A DNA stretch of 62,000 nucleotides from Symbiodinium natans (taxonomy: Eukaryota > Sar > Dinophyceae > Suessiales > Symbiodiniaceae), in assembly GCA_905221605.1 (NCBI GenBank), contig CAJNDS010001680.1:1-62000 (forward strand). Reading direction: 5' to 3'. The translations under genes were made by a program, and so were the position numbers. The stretch's first letter is position 1; every line of letters starts with the position of its first letter. The notes beneath the pieces are model-generated. The model did no database searches. It saw only the letters and a program-made list of their open reading frames with translations, and was not told the DNA's origin. Positions 22,721-31,848 of this stretch are shown here, in pieces.

Positions 22721-22833
22721 TACCTCCATGAGGAGCTGGTCTACTACCTGAAGTCTCTGGAGCTCCTGGGTGGCTTGGCGCGGGGCCGTGGCTCGCACTC
22801 GCTGATCACCAAGCCTTTCGTGGCAGGCCCAGG
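22721..22833 (+). CDS. Candidate exon, unknown protein (YLHEELVYYLKSLELLGG...)
   Basis: An open stretch after CCCTAAACC reads YLHEELVYYLKSLELLGGLA and RGRGSHSLITKPFVAGPG, with the composition of a soluble helical protein. A GT donor lies at 22834. Its acceptor is not a clear AG. Flanked by CCCTAAA before and TTTAGGG after, like the channel exons. Family not recognised. Confidence 0.4.
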
Positions 22834-22853
22834 GTGCTAGGGTTTGGGGTTTG

Positions 22854-22966
22854 GGGCTTAGGGTTTAGGGTTTAGGGTTAGGGTTTAGGGTTTAGGGTTT
22901 AGGGTTTAGGGTTTAGGGTTTAGGGTTTAGGGTTTAGGGTTTAGGGTTTAGGGTTTAGGGTTTGGG
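22854..22966. repeat. TTTAGGG tract
   Basis: About fifteen heptamers directly following the candidate exon at 22721-22833. Confidence 0.8.
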
Positions 22967-22978
22967 GTAACAAATTGA

Positions 22979-23036
22979 AACTATAGTTACCCTACTTATA
23001 TCCCTGCGTGCAATTGCCCCTGAACCTCCAAGTGGA
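22979..23036. mobile_element. M2 element, right half
   Basis: TTACCCTACTTATATCCC then CCCCTGAACCTCCAAGTGG. Only the right arm is present. Confidence 0.45.
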
Positions 23037-23534
23037 GCCCAGGGTTTTTCAGGAAGTTCTTGGGGTATATAGGCTTCAGGTTTCGCTGGGTTGTGCATCG
23101 ATGTGTGTATGTGCGTAGGTGATGCACGCGCGGAGCGCGCACCTGTCCAACTGTCCAGCTGGGCCCTCATAAAGGGCCCCTGATCACATGCAAATCCTTA
23201 ACCCCTAATTAAGCTCATAATATACGCCCTAACCCCCCTATACTGCTGCTTCCTCATCACTGTCGTTTCTGGATCCCATGCTACGAAACAGTGAGCTCAA
23301 GAGGGATGTAGTCTAAGGTGAAACCTTGTAATGGTTATATCAGGGTTTTCAAGGGCATGTAAGGGTTGTATCAGGGTATTCAAGGGAATGTAAGGGTATA
23401 TGAGGGTACGTAAGGACGCCAAATTAGAGACCCATATTCATTCGGGGTGCATAAGTCACATTCTAGACGTAGCGAAGCCCCTCTCATGGGGGTTGAGAGT
23501 TTGGGCGCTAAGCAGGAGTTGGGTTTATAGGGTC

Positions 23535-23678
23535 TTCTTGGAGGTTCATGGGTAGCTAAATCAAACGTGGGGTGATAAGTAGGGTAGCTGGTAGCTGCAA
23601 TGATAGCTGGGTAGAACCATGTACTTATAACCAGGTACGTATAACCCTACTTCTAACTACCCGTGAACCCTCAAGTAG
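23535..23678. mobile_element. M2 foldback element forming the end of an intron
   Basis: Left arm TTCTTGGAGGTTCATGGGTA; right arm CTACCCGTGAACCCTCAAGT ending in AG at 23677-23678. The next base starts a strong terminal exon, so the element's own terminus acts as the 3' splice site. Confidence 0.6.
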
Positions 23679-23810
23679 GATGCAGTTTTTCAAGATGCGG
23701 GGCCACCGGCACTAGCTTCCAACGGACAAAAGCCCGAAGGACTCATCCACCCCACCACTGCTATTCGACAGCTTCTTCGAACGCCTCGCGGCTTCAACCC
23801 AGCCCTGTAG
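23679..23810 (+). CDS. Terminal exon of an unknown protein, ends in TAG
   Basis: In frame from the AG at 23678: DAVFQDAGPPALASNGQKPE then GLIHPTTAIRQLLRTPRGFN and PAL, stop at 23808-23810. Coding-like composition and an exact AG boundary on the M2 element support an exon. The upstream exon could be 22721-22833, but this is a guess. Family not recognised. Confidence 0.5.
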   Translation, partial: DAVFQDAGPPALASNGQKPEGLIHPTTAIRQLLRTPRGFNPAL

Positions 23811-24183
23811 TCAGAGTTGCACATCTTGAATCATCGTGGACTTTCTTGCATTTGAGATTCGCGGTGCGAGTGGCGTAGCGTCCATGAGCAAGGACATGCC
23901 TGTGGAGTTAGAGACATTGTGGCTCCACATTCGTAGCTGTCTTTTCGTGCAGCCTCGGTACTTCCCCACGTTGCAAGGTTGTACGTCACTGACATAGCTC
24001 TGGCTTGTGCTCAGAAGCCGAGGAGCACCACACGGGAGCGACGACCAAGAGACTTGCCTTTGCCACTCGGAGCAGTGGCGCCCCTGTGGTCGGACCTATG
24101 TGTAATGTAAAGCATACCTCGGGCTCCGTAGCTGTGCGTTCTTGATGCACCTTGCTAGCTTCTCCAGACAAGATCCCCGCCCG
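23811..24183. other. Probable 3' UTR and spacer after the terminal exon
   Basis: Unique sequence without TTTAGGG. Short frames on both strands lack family resemblance. Confidence 0.3.
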
Positions 24184-24310
24184 AATCCTCAACCCCTAAA
24201 CCCCTAAACCCCTAAACCCCTAAACCCCTAAACCCCTAAACCCCTAAACCCCCTAAACCCCCTAAACCCCTAAACCCCTAAACCCCCAAACCCCTAAACC
24301 CCCTAAACCT
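24184..24310. repeat. Octamer variant array CCCCTAAA
   Basis: About fifteen units of AACCCCTA with occasional CCCCCTAAA. The array is homogeneous for the 8-bp form, unlike the usual 7-bp CCCTAAA tracts. Confidence 0.75.
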
Positions 24311-24767
24311 CAAGCCCTGGTGCCAGAGGTCCGAGCCTAGCATTTGATTGGGACTCCTTTCTCATGGGACTTTACCTTGGACCCCTGAGGTGGTACCCCT
24401 TCTGTTTTGGGGACCCTTTTTGTAGATTCCGAAGAGACTCATATATGGCTGCCATAAGGAGCATGTTTGGGCGAACTGTGAGGGGTACAACCTTAGGGGC
24501 AAGAGCCTTACACCAAAGCCCTATAAGGCCCCAAAGCTCTTTGTGAAAACCTGGGCTCCCCTGCTCTCCTTCTCCTTGAGGTTTAGGTTTTAGGGTTTGG
24601 GGTGTAGGGACACAAAAGAAGGGGATCCCGGGGCGTTTGCCCATGTTCTGCGGTTGCAGGGGGACACCGAGGGTTCCAGGGTAGGGGTTGCAAAAAAAAG
24701 ACGTTTAGGGGAGCCCCCCTGCATGGGAGCCCCTGGTTGAAAAAAAGAACCGGTCTCGGGCTGAGGG

Positions 24768-24897
24768 TCGGGATGTTCCCCCTTATGCTAGCAGCTCCTT
24801 AATCGGGGAATACAGTACCCCCCTAAATTTTAATCCCTGTTTAGGAGCTGTTAGGGTTTAGGGTTTAGGGTTTAGGGTATAATGGGGAGCATCCCAA
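24768..24897. mobile_element. M1 palindromic element carrying TTTAGGG inside its right arm
   Basis: Arms: GGGATGTTCCCCCTTATGCT and ATAATGGGGAGCATCCCAA, with AGCTCCTTAAT against TTTAGGAGCTGTTAG. Four heptamers (about 24851-24878) separate CTGTTAG from TATAATGGGG, splitting the right arm. Confidence 0.7.
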
Positions 24898-24965
24898 AGC
24901 TTAGGGGTTTAGGGCTGAGAGTTCAGAGATCAGCGCTCTCAAGGAGCCCCATCGCTGTGGACCCT

Positions 24966-25036
24966 TGGCTATGTTTGCTTTGTGGGGTTTAGGGTTTAGG
25001 GTTTAGGGTTTAGGGTTTAGGGTTTAGGGTTTAGGC
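24966..25036. repeat. TTTAGGG tract
   Basis: About eight heptamers. The sequence before it (about 24943-24981) is weakly exon-like, but no clear boundary is seen. Confidence 0.65.
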
Positions 25037-25165
25037 TTCAGTTCCTGTGAGTGATGTTAAGGTTGATGCCAGACGCGCTTGTTTCAGGGCTCGGGGTTTA
25101 TGTGGCTTACACCAACATCACTACAGCCCTAGACCCTAAGCCCTAAAAACCTCGAGGGGTGTGGC

Positions 25166-25267
25166 TTGGGACGTTCCCCCTTATACTAACAGTCCTTTAC
25201 AAGGATTATATAGTACCCCCGGTTATAATCCTGTTAAGGGCTGTTAGTATAAGGGGGAACATCCCAA
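25166..25267. mobile_element. M1 palindromic element, intact
   Basis: Nearly perfect 102-bp palindrome: TTGGGACGTTCCCCCTTATA and TATAAGGGGGAACATCCCAA at the ends, CTAACAGTCCTT against AAGGGCTGTTAG inside, centre GTACCCCC. No coding capacity. Confidence 0.8.
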
Positions 25268-25384
25268 GGTGTAGCGGTGTCGGTTTGGGGTGTAGCGGCT
25301 GGAGTTGTGAAGCCCGAGCGCCCTGCAGCGGTGCTCCACTTGGGATCCATAAGTAGTGTTACAGGTACCCCACATAAGCTTACC

Positions 25385-25490
25385 CTAAGGGTCCATGTAC
25401 CTAAATAGGGAGTACTTGGGCCCTAAAGGATCTCTTATATAGGGACTTTTGGGCCCAAGTATATAAGAATGTTGTACATGGACCCTTAGG
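25385..25490. mobile_element. M3 foldback element (TAAGGGTCCATGTACC family), copy 1
   Basis: CTAAGGGTCCATGTACCTA pairs with GTACATGGACCCTTAG, with TACTTGGGCCCTAAAG against TTGGGCCCAAGTATAT inside. A second copy is at 39272-39376. Confidence 0.75.
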
Positions 25491-25549
25491 GTTATAGCTG
25501 ACAACGGTTGAGAACCTCGGGACAGTGAGCCTAATATTATTTTACCGAG

Positions 25550-25800
25550 AGAGCCATGTACGTGTATATCTCGACATGTATATATTTACATTCATATTTA
25601 TTCGCATATAGACATGAAAGGTGTATATACACATTTCGAGTGAGAGGGAGACAGACAGAGAGTATGCATACATATATATATATATATACGCACAGAGAAG
25701 AGAGAGATCAGAGGAATAGAGGGAGAGAGAGAGCGCGGGGGTTTCCCCCATGCCCCAAAGAAAGAGAAAGAAAGAGAGAGAAAAGAAAAGGGCAGCCCAA
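25550..25800. repeat. Purine-rich and (TA)n microsatellites
   Basis: CATATATATATATATAT at 25671-25688, then GAGAGAGAGA and AAAGAAAGAGAG runs to 25790. Short open frames here follow from the repeats. Confidence 0.6.
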
Positions 25801-26222
25801 GCTTACATTCTTAATGGAGCAGCTAAATGAAGCCACAGTCGGGCCTTGAGTCTACAAGCAGTAACACCCCCAAAGCCAAGAGCCCTTAGACCCTGAATTC
25901 TAGATTGCATAAACCCTTCACCCAGTCAGCGCTGAAGTTGCGAACAACGGGATCAGTTTGCTGGTCTGCTAAACCCTAAACCCCAAACCCCAAACCCTAA
26001 ACCCGAAACCCCAAACCCTAAACCCTAAACCCTAAACCCTAAGCTAGCCGCCTACCGTCCCGCAATGTTACCCTGCAGTGCGGCTTGTCTGCTGGCCAGG
26101 TGGCAAAGAGCTCCCGAAATCCCTGATGAAATAGCAGGGTTTAGGGTTTAGAGTTTAGGGTTTACCCTAAAGCCCCTGACAGCCTAAGCCTCAAATCCTG
26201 CAACCCTAAGCCTTAACAACTC

Positions 26223-26284
26223 CAAAACTGTGGTTTAGGGTTTAGGGTTTAGGGTTTAGGGTTTAGGGTTTAGGGTTTAGGGTG
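26223..26284. repeat. TTTAGGG tract
   Basis: About eight heptamers. The following 60 bp (26290-26370) read GTSGFVACLAAQAHLNMASC on the + strand and may be an exon, but no firm boundaries were seen. Confidence 0.6.
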
Positions 26285-26463
26285 AGCTTTGGAACCTCCG
26301 GCTTCGTCGCGTGCCTTGCGGCGCAGGCTCACCTGAACATGGCCTCCTGCTGGTTGGCTCCTTGTCTTTCCCGATTCCCTAAACCCTAAACCCTAAACCC
26401 TAAACCCTAAAGAGCTTGTCTTGTAGGGTTTCAGCTTTGGGGTGTGTACTCAAAAGGTGCGGA

Positions 26464-26594
26464 TACTTGGAGGTTCATGGGCAGTTACGAGTCGTGCGAT
26501 AAGTCGGAGAGCTATGGTTGTAACCTTGTTAAGGCACTTCAGAGCTTAAAGTTAGAACCCTACTTCTGGCTACACCAATGAAGCTTCCAGTCGG
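26464..26594. mobile_element. M2 foldback element
   Basis: TACTTGGAGGTTCATGGGCA pairs with a diverged GGCTACACCAATGAAGCTTCC. Internal AACCCTACTTCTGG matches other copies. Confidence 0.55.
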
Positions 26595-26833
26595 GTTTAG
26601 GGTTTACAGGGCTGATGGGGGGCGCCTTCCACATTGGCACATCACGTCTCGTTAGGGTTCGGTCGACCCAGGTGTTTTTTTTTTTTTTTAAGGAGGTGCT
26701 TTGACTTTAGGGCTTATCCAACCCGAAACCCTACACCCCCAAACCCCGGCAACAACAACATCCGCCAAGCTCGAAGCTCGTAAACGCCCTGCTGTAAAAC
26801 GATATATTATTCAAGGACAGTTATGGTTCGTTC

Positions 26834-26976
26834 TTGGGATGTTCCCCCTGGTACTAACAGCTCTTAATCGGGCTTCTAGTCCCCCCCCCCCCCTATTATA
26901 ATCGTTTAGGGTTTAGGGTTCAGGGTTTAGGGTTTCCTTTTAAAGGGCTGTAAGTATAAGGGGGGAAGATCCCAAG
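26834..26976. mobile_element. M1 palindromic element with an internal TTTAGGG tract
   Basis: Ends CTTGGGATGTTCCCCCTGGT and AAGGGGGGAAGATCCCAAG. A C-run sits in the loop, followed by four to five heptamers (about 26904-26935), after ATTATAATCG. Confidence 0.7.
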
Positions 26977-27099
26977 TTCGTGCCCTTACTCTTTCAGGTC
27001 GCGGGGCCTGGGATCCCCCTAAAGCCTTTGGGACTCGGGGGTGGCCGAGCGACCCCCCCCAAAATGCATGAACATGTTCTTCCTCATCAGGGCATCAGT

Positions 27100-27235
27100 A
27101 GATTATTATTATTGTTATTATTACTATTATTATTATTATTATTTATTACTTATTATTATTATTAATTATGTTTCATTGTTTTTTATTGTTTTTTTTTTTG
27201 GGGGGGGGGGTGGGTGTTGGGGGGGTTCTTACGCA
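27100..27235. repeat. (TTA)n microsatellite and T/G homopolymers
   Basis: ATTATTATTATTATT at 27103-27168, then T and G runs to 27228. Similar to the M6-type region at 48712-48760. Confidence 0.65.
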
Positions 27236-27724
27236 CATAGAAGCTTAGGGCCTGGTGTTCTCAAGCAGAGACTGGGTTCGAAAAGGGTTGTGTGGGGTTC
27301 AGGGTTTAGGGTTTAGGGTGTTCATGGTTCAATGGAATCATTCGCATTATCGCTCTTTAAAATCTACTTCCGAACAAGGAGGTACTAGGCTCCCTGCATG
27401 AGCCTCCCATTGCTACAAGAAGTTCACACTCCCTGAGTCCCAGAGGGTTTAGGGTTTAGGGTTTGGGGTTTAGGGTTTAGGGTTTAGGGCGGCACACTCC
27501 GCACCCAGTGGGGATCAGGAAGATGTCCATCCCCATCCAGATCAGGTTTCCCGGTCTCGGCCAGTAGGCTTGCAAATCTGCATCAAGAGACTGACCCTAG
27601 CTCTTCTACACACGCGGGTTCTTAATCGGGACATGGGGAATTAGTAATCAGGTACCCTTCATAATTTCTCAAAGGGTTGGGGTCCACAAGGCACCTAATT
27701 CCACACCTCCCTTAAGAACTAGCA

Positions 27725-27826
27725 TTGGGATGTTCCCCCTTATACAAGCAGTCGTTAATAGGGATTATAATAGGGGGTACCAAAATCCCTATTTCGGACT
27801 GTTAGTATACGGGGGAACATCCCAAA
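27725..27826. mobile_element. M1 palindromic element, intact
   Basis: TTGGGATGTTCCCCCTTATA and TATACGGGGGAACATCCCAA at the ends; GCAGTCGTTAATAGGGATTA against ATCCCTATTTCGGACTGTTA inside. It ends 14 nt before a candidate exon. Confidence 0.8.
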
Positions 27827-27840
27827 ACTAGCAAGTAAAG

Positions 27841-27903
27841 GAGATTGTGCGGCACCTCGTCTACGACGTGGACGTCAACCTCCGTGACCTTGCGCGCGCT
27901 GGC
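27841..27903 (+). CDS. Candidate exon, unknown protein (EIVRHLVYDVDVNL...)
   Basis: After GTAAAG the frame reads EIVRHLVYDVDVNLRDLARA. Acidic/hydrophobic alternation looks like real protein. The 3' boundary is uncertain (a GC donor is possible). An M1 element just upstream suggests an introner-derived intron. Family not recognised. Confidence 0.45.
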
Positions 27904-28416
27904 TTGATGGCTCCAGGGCTTGGGATCTCATGGCCCAGGGCTTAGGGTTTAGGATTTAGGGTTCAGGGTTAGAGCTGAGGGTTTAGGGTTTCTGGGAGCC
28001 TCAGCAGTCCTGGGTTGAGAGGAAAAAGGGTCTTGAAGATTCGGGGTTAGACACGGTTTAGGCCTCGCCAGAAGTGGCTACAGAGCTATGGTAGGGTACC
28101 TAGCGCCCTAACCACTCAAGCGCCTTCAAGCAGAGTCCAGCTTCGGCTGTAGGGCATATGAAAGATAATTAGCTGTACGAGGAGTGTTGATTTCTACACC
28201 CTATACCTGCTTGGGGTGACCCTCGAAAATGAATTCCACTGGGCACCCTTTGGTGGTTTCCGGAGAACTTCAAGATCCAAGCCCCAAAACGCAAAGGTGC
28301 GCGGCCTATTGCTCTGAAAGGAGGGGCCCCTCGCTACACTAAGTACTACATAAGAGGCCACAAGCTGTCTAGTGTACTCGGAAAACCCTAAACCCTAAAC
28401 CCTAAACCCTAAACCC

Positions 28417-28458
28417 GTTGAGACCGTGGAACCTGTGTGCCTCGCCTGGCTTGTCCGA
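28417..28458 (+). CDS. Candidate exon, unknown protein (VETVEPVCLAWLVR)
   Basis: An open 42-nt stretch between CCCTAAA and the GT donor at 28459. It ends in phase 0, which matches the phase of the next exon at 28529, so the two may be consecutive. Confidence 0.4.
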
Positions 28459-28528
28459 GTGTGAGCGATTAAACCCTAAACCCTAAAGCCTAAACCCTGG
28501 TCCAGTCTAGGGCTCATGCGGCACACAG

Positions 28529-28614
28529 ACGAGGCTGCTGGGCTCGCCGCTGCACGTGGAGTTTGTGCGTGCTCTCCTGGAGTGGACAAAGGCAGCGCGC
28601 AAAAGGATTGCAAG
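28529..28614 (+). CDS. Candidate exon, unknown protein (TRLLGSPLHVEFVRALLEW...)
   Basis: Follows GCACACAG and reads TRLLGSPLHVEFVRALLEWT then KAARKRIA, with a GT donor at 28615 that opens directly into TTTAGGG repeats. The phase fits 28417-28458 upstream. Downstream it would join the open frame at 28749 with a 1-nt slip. A basic amphipathic helix is visible; family unknown. Confidence 0.5.
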
Positions 28615-28615
28615 G

Positions 28616-28736
28616 TTAGGGTTTAGGGTTTAGGGTTTGGGGTTTAGGGTTTAGGGTTTAGGGTTTAGGGTTTAGGGTTTAGGGTTTAGGGTTAGTGAAC
28701 TCTCACGGGAGGGTTTAGGGTTTAGGGTTTAGGGTA
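28616..28736. repeat. TTTAGGG tract forming most of an intron
   Basis: About fourteen heptamers between the donor at 28615 and the possible acceptor CTACAAG at 28748. The intron would be about 134 nt and almost wholly telomere-like. Confidence 0.7.
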
Positions 28737-28748
28737 AATGGCTACAAG

Positions 28749-29474
28749 GTTTGGCTACGAGACTCAAATGAGTATTTGTGTATAGTTTTCCCTAATTCGA
28801 GTTGGTCCCTCGTTGTGCCTGCGATGGGTCAACACAAACAGCTATGCGCGTGCTTGGGGTTTAGTGTTCGTTTGGCAAGAAAAGAAGGTCGACATGATGT
28901 GGCAACAGGTCTATGGCAAATTCTGTACTCTCTTACACATCCACAGGAGGACATCCGAGTACCTATCAGCCTACATGCTTCTCTGGGCTTTGGGAACGCT
29001 CCGATGCCGCAGCTGAATGCAGTGTACCAGAGTCCAATGGCTCCTCAGGCAGAGTCGTGTGGTGGTTGCCAGGCAATACAGACTGACACGTCGGTTCAGA
29101 CATCGGAGGAGATGCTGTCACAGGAAGAATGCAGAGCCTTCTTGGAAAAGATCACTGAGAATGTCGTGTCTAGTGCCCAGGAATCACTCCGTGCCCTACA
29201 GTATCGATTGGAAACACTTGAGGCTGCTGGACGACGTGCTGAGACCGTGGAGAGTGGTGTGAGTTCTACGGAGGTGGGCCGCCGGTCAATAGTTGGAGGT
29301 TGCACAAGCTTTCCCCCTGCTTGTTCAACGGGCTCATCGTTGCCTATACCGTCTTCTTGTGCTCCAGATGATTTGTGTGTTCTTCGGGCCCAACATAAAG
29401 CACAACGACTTGCTCAGAAGACAGCTCGCCGCCAAGCGCGCTTGAATGCGAATGCAGAGTCATTAAATCCCTAG
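28749..29474 (+). CDS. Intron-free coding patch of unknown function, about 241 codons
   Basis: Open from the AG at 28748 (VWLRDSNEYLCIVFPNSSWS...) to the TAG at 29472-29474. The first in-frame ATG is at 28824 (MGQHKQLCACLGFSVRLARK). Visible parts: an N-terminal hydrophobic/basic region, a Cys pair (SCGGC), a Glu-rich helix with coiled-coil character around QEECRAFLEKITENVVSSAQ, a Ser-rich linker, and a basic Ala/Arg-rich C-terminus (HKAQRLAQKTARRQARLNAN). It is the longest uninterrupted non-repeat frame outside the receptor gene. It lacks internal TTTAGGG, unlike its surroundings, so it may be a recent insertion or a retrocopy. No family recognised. Confidence 0.5.
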   Translation, partial: VWLRDSNEYLCIVFPNSSWSLVVPAMGQHKQLCACLGFSVRLARKEGRHDVATGLWQILYSLTHPQEDIRVPISLHASLGFGNAPMPQLNAVYQSPMAPQAESCGGCQAIQTDTSVQTSEEMLSQEECRAFLEKITENVVSSAQESLRALQYRLETLEAAGRRAETVESGVSSTEVGRRSIVGGCTSFPPACSTGSSLPIPSSCAPDDLCVLRAQHKAQRLAQKTARRQARLNANAESLNP

Positions 29475-29587
29475 TGCGATTTCGGATGCTAATTTGCGTA
29501 CCTTTCATGCCCTGAAGAACTCCTTCTGGCAGAAGGGGTGTGCATTTGGCCGGTTGAGGAAGTAATTCGTCTTGTCCCTTTTTGAAG

Positions 29588-29770
29588 ATGCTGCAACCTA
29601 GTTTGTGGGCGATTGATTTGATTGCCTCAGCTGATGTGCTGTATATTCATCAAGAGTTCTTGCAAGAATTGACTCGAGTCATGTGGATGGTTCATGCTGT
29701 CCTCCTGTCCTGCTCAGTGGTGCCGGAGGCACAAGTCCCTTGGCTGCATCGCTTTTCAGGTCTGCCCTGA
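29588..29770 (+). CDS. Second open frame of the intron-free patch, 60 codons
   Basis: ATG at 29588 to TGA at 29768-29770: MLQPSLWAIDLIASADVLYI then HQEFLQELTRVMWMVHAVLL. Leu/Trp-rich, helical, with one hydrophobic segment. It lies 113 nt after the 28749 frame and may be part of the same former gene separated by a frameshift or stop. Family unknown. Confidence 0.3.
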   Translation: MLQPSLWAIDLIASADVLYIHQEFLQELTRVMWMVHAVLLSCSVVPEAQVPWLHRFSGLP

Positions 29771-30084
29771 ATGAGGGGTTGGCTTGGCGGGACTCCCAGC
29801 AAGCTTGTCCGAGCCTGGGTTCAAAAGGGTTTAGGGTTTAGCAACTTTATGCCCTTTTTTGCCAGTCGCACCGGAGCGTAGATGATTACCGACCTCGTCC
29901 CCTTTAAGCCCCTTGAGATTCAAACAAAATCCCAACGGACCCATTCCCAGATTCTAGCTTCAATCATGCATAGTATTCGTAGGTACTAAGCATAGCATTC
30001 TGGCAGCATATTTGTAGTACTTTTTTTATGCCAGCACAGACCCCAGCCATTGCGAGACCATGTGGAGCCCAGAAGTCCCAGGGC

Positions 30085-30275
30085 GGAGTGCTCAGTTTCG
30101 CATGTTGGCGAACCCAGACGTCCAAAAGCGATGGCAGTTTTGCATGTGGCGATCCCAGCAGCCAAGAAGCGACGAAAACCCTAAGCTCTATATAAACCCT
30201 AAACCCCCAGATGTCCAAAGGCGACAACAGTTTCACATGTCGAGCCGAAAAGCGATGACAGTTTTGTGTACAGCG
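30085..30275. repeat. Dispersed repeat with TTTCGCATGTnGGCGAnCCCAG and CCAAAAGCGATG motifs, copy 1
   Basis: Three tandem imperfect units of about 55-70 bp carry CAGTTTYGCATGT, GGCGA and CCARRAAGCGA. An inverted relative lies at 56283-56470 and a further one near 59880-59965. Open frames here are not conserved. Confidence 0.5.
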
Positions 30276-30364
30276 AGTGTGGGTAGGCGAGGGTTATAGT
30301 TATAGCCCATGACCCTCCAAGGACATAAGCTGAAGCCTAAACCCCGAGGCCCCAAACCCCCCAA

Positions 30365-30529
30365 ACCCCACCTAAACCCTAAACCCTAAACCCCAAACCC
30401 TAAACCCCCTAAACCCTAAACCCTAAACCTAAACCCTAAACCCTAAACCCTAAACCCTACACCCTAAACCCTAAACCCTAAACCCTAAACCCTAAACCCT
30501 AAACCCTAAACCCTAAACCCTAAACCCTG
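30365..30529. repeat. CCCTAAA array
   Basis: About 22 units with minor variants, ending in CCCTGCCAG, the acceptor of the exon at 30534. Confidence 0.8.
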
Positions 30530-30533
30530 CCAG

Positions 30534-30613
30534 GCTTCCTTAGATGCTCCACCCCGCCTCGGCGGCCCGGAGATGGAGGAGGTGATGTACTTCCGACCCT
30601 TGGGCTTGCTGGG
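30534..30613 (+). CDS. Candidate exon, unknown protein (ASLDAPPRLGGPEMEEVMYF...)
   Basis: Follows CCCTGCCAG; reads ASLDAPPRLGGPEMEEVMYF then RPLGLL. A GT donor at 30614 opens into TTTAGGG. Good coding composition; family not recognised. Confidence 0.5.
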
Positions 30614-31031
30614 GTTTAGGAATAAGGGAGTTTAGGGTTTAGGGTTCAGGGTTTAGGGTTTAGGGTTTAGGGTTTAGGTTAGAAAGGGCTTAGGGGCTTC
30701 AAGGGTTTTTGTCGGGGATTCGCCCTGTTTTTCGTTTAAAGCCGTTTTTGAGGAGAGTGGTGTTTGTACGTGTGTGGGTTGCTTGAGAGCTTCCTGGACG
30801 GGTTTGTCAATGGGTGTTGGCGGGTTGCTGGTTGGTTGAAGGTTCCTTTTGTTTGGGCATTGGGGAGCCACTTTGCTGGAGGTGTAGGTAGAGAAAACCC
30901 ATGTCTCGAATCGAAGCGGTCAGGGTGCACGCAAGCTCGGCACCCGAAACGCTGCGTAAGCCGATCAACTGCCCAGTGGCGGCCGATTGATCGCACGGCT
31001 TGAGAGCGAGAGATGAAAGGGACATGGCGAT

Positions 31032-31140
31032 CTACTTGGAGGTTCATAGGTAGTTATACGTAGGGTTCTAAGTACCTAAGTAAGGTTACAAGCGTAGTTA
31101 CCCTCGCTATAACCCTGCTTAGAACTAGCCACCCGCAGTT
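31032..31140. mobile_element. M2 foldback element, right end degraded
   Basis: CTACTTGGAGGTTCATAGGT on the left; AACCCTGCTTAGAACTAGCC on the right without the final CATGAACCTCC. Confidence 0.5.
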
Positions 31141-31750
31141 CCCTAAACCCTAAACCCTAAACCCTAAACTCCGAACAGCCAGGGGTGAAGCCCAAAACCC
31201 TTGAAGCCCGAAAACATAAAACCCAAAGCCCGCAAAGTCCGAAGCCTGGAGCCCTTCAGCCGAATACCCAGCCAGAGTGTGGGGGACTTGTTAAACCCTA
31301 AACCCTAAACCCTAAACCCTAAACCCTAAACCCTAAGCCGATTTTGCATGTCTTCGGCCAGCCGCTCCGATGAGCGGCTGCCTTGGCAGAAGACTTAGCA
31401 GTGATGAGTGTTAAGTACAGTGTTTCTTTAGGGTTTAGGGTGTAGGGGTGTCTAGGGGATTAGGGTTTAAGCTTCGTTATACCAACAGCTGCTTTTTTCT
31501 GGCATTCCCCACCCAGCCCAGATGGAAAGAAGGGTTTAAGCTACTGAGGCGATAGCTCAGAAGCCTACTGCAAAAAGGTTATAAGCTTTTGGGTTTAGGC
31601 TTTAGGGTTTAAGCTTTAGGGTTTAGGGTTTAAGTTTAAGCTTCAGGGTTGATGGTTTAACCTCAGAGAGGTTAGGTTCGCAAGGGTTTAGGGTTTAGGG
31701 TTTTAGGGTTTAGGGTTTAGGGTTTAGGGTTCAGGGTTTTGGGTTGTGAG

Positions 31751-31848
31751 GAAACCTCCTGCTTTGCATCGATGCCTTCTTCAGCTTCTGCTTCGCGCCG
31801 GTCAGCGAATCGGACGCGGGCGAGGTGCCACGGGGCCTCGCTTCTCAT
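31751..31848 (+). CDS. Candidate exon with a hydrophobic segment (NLLLCIDAFFSFCFAPVS...)
   Basis: Follows GTTGTGAG, reads NLLLCIDAFFSFCFAPVSES then DAGEVPRGLASH, with a GT donor at 31849. The first 18 residues are strongly hydrophobic and could be a membrane helix or a buried strand. Family not recognised. Confidence 0.5.

Noticed and set aside
23986-24192. 68-codon frame on the minus strand
   Set aside because: No family resemblance or exon boundaries; it probably lies in 3' UTR or spacer after the stop at 23810.
27500-27580. Minus-strand exon with KPDLDGDGHLPDPHW, EF-hand-like
   Set aside because: The acidic loop is suggestive, but neither boundary nor the rest of an EF-hand was found, and the plus strand is open too.
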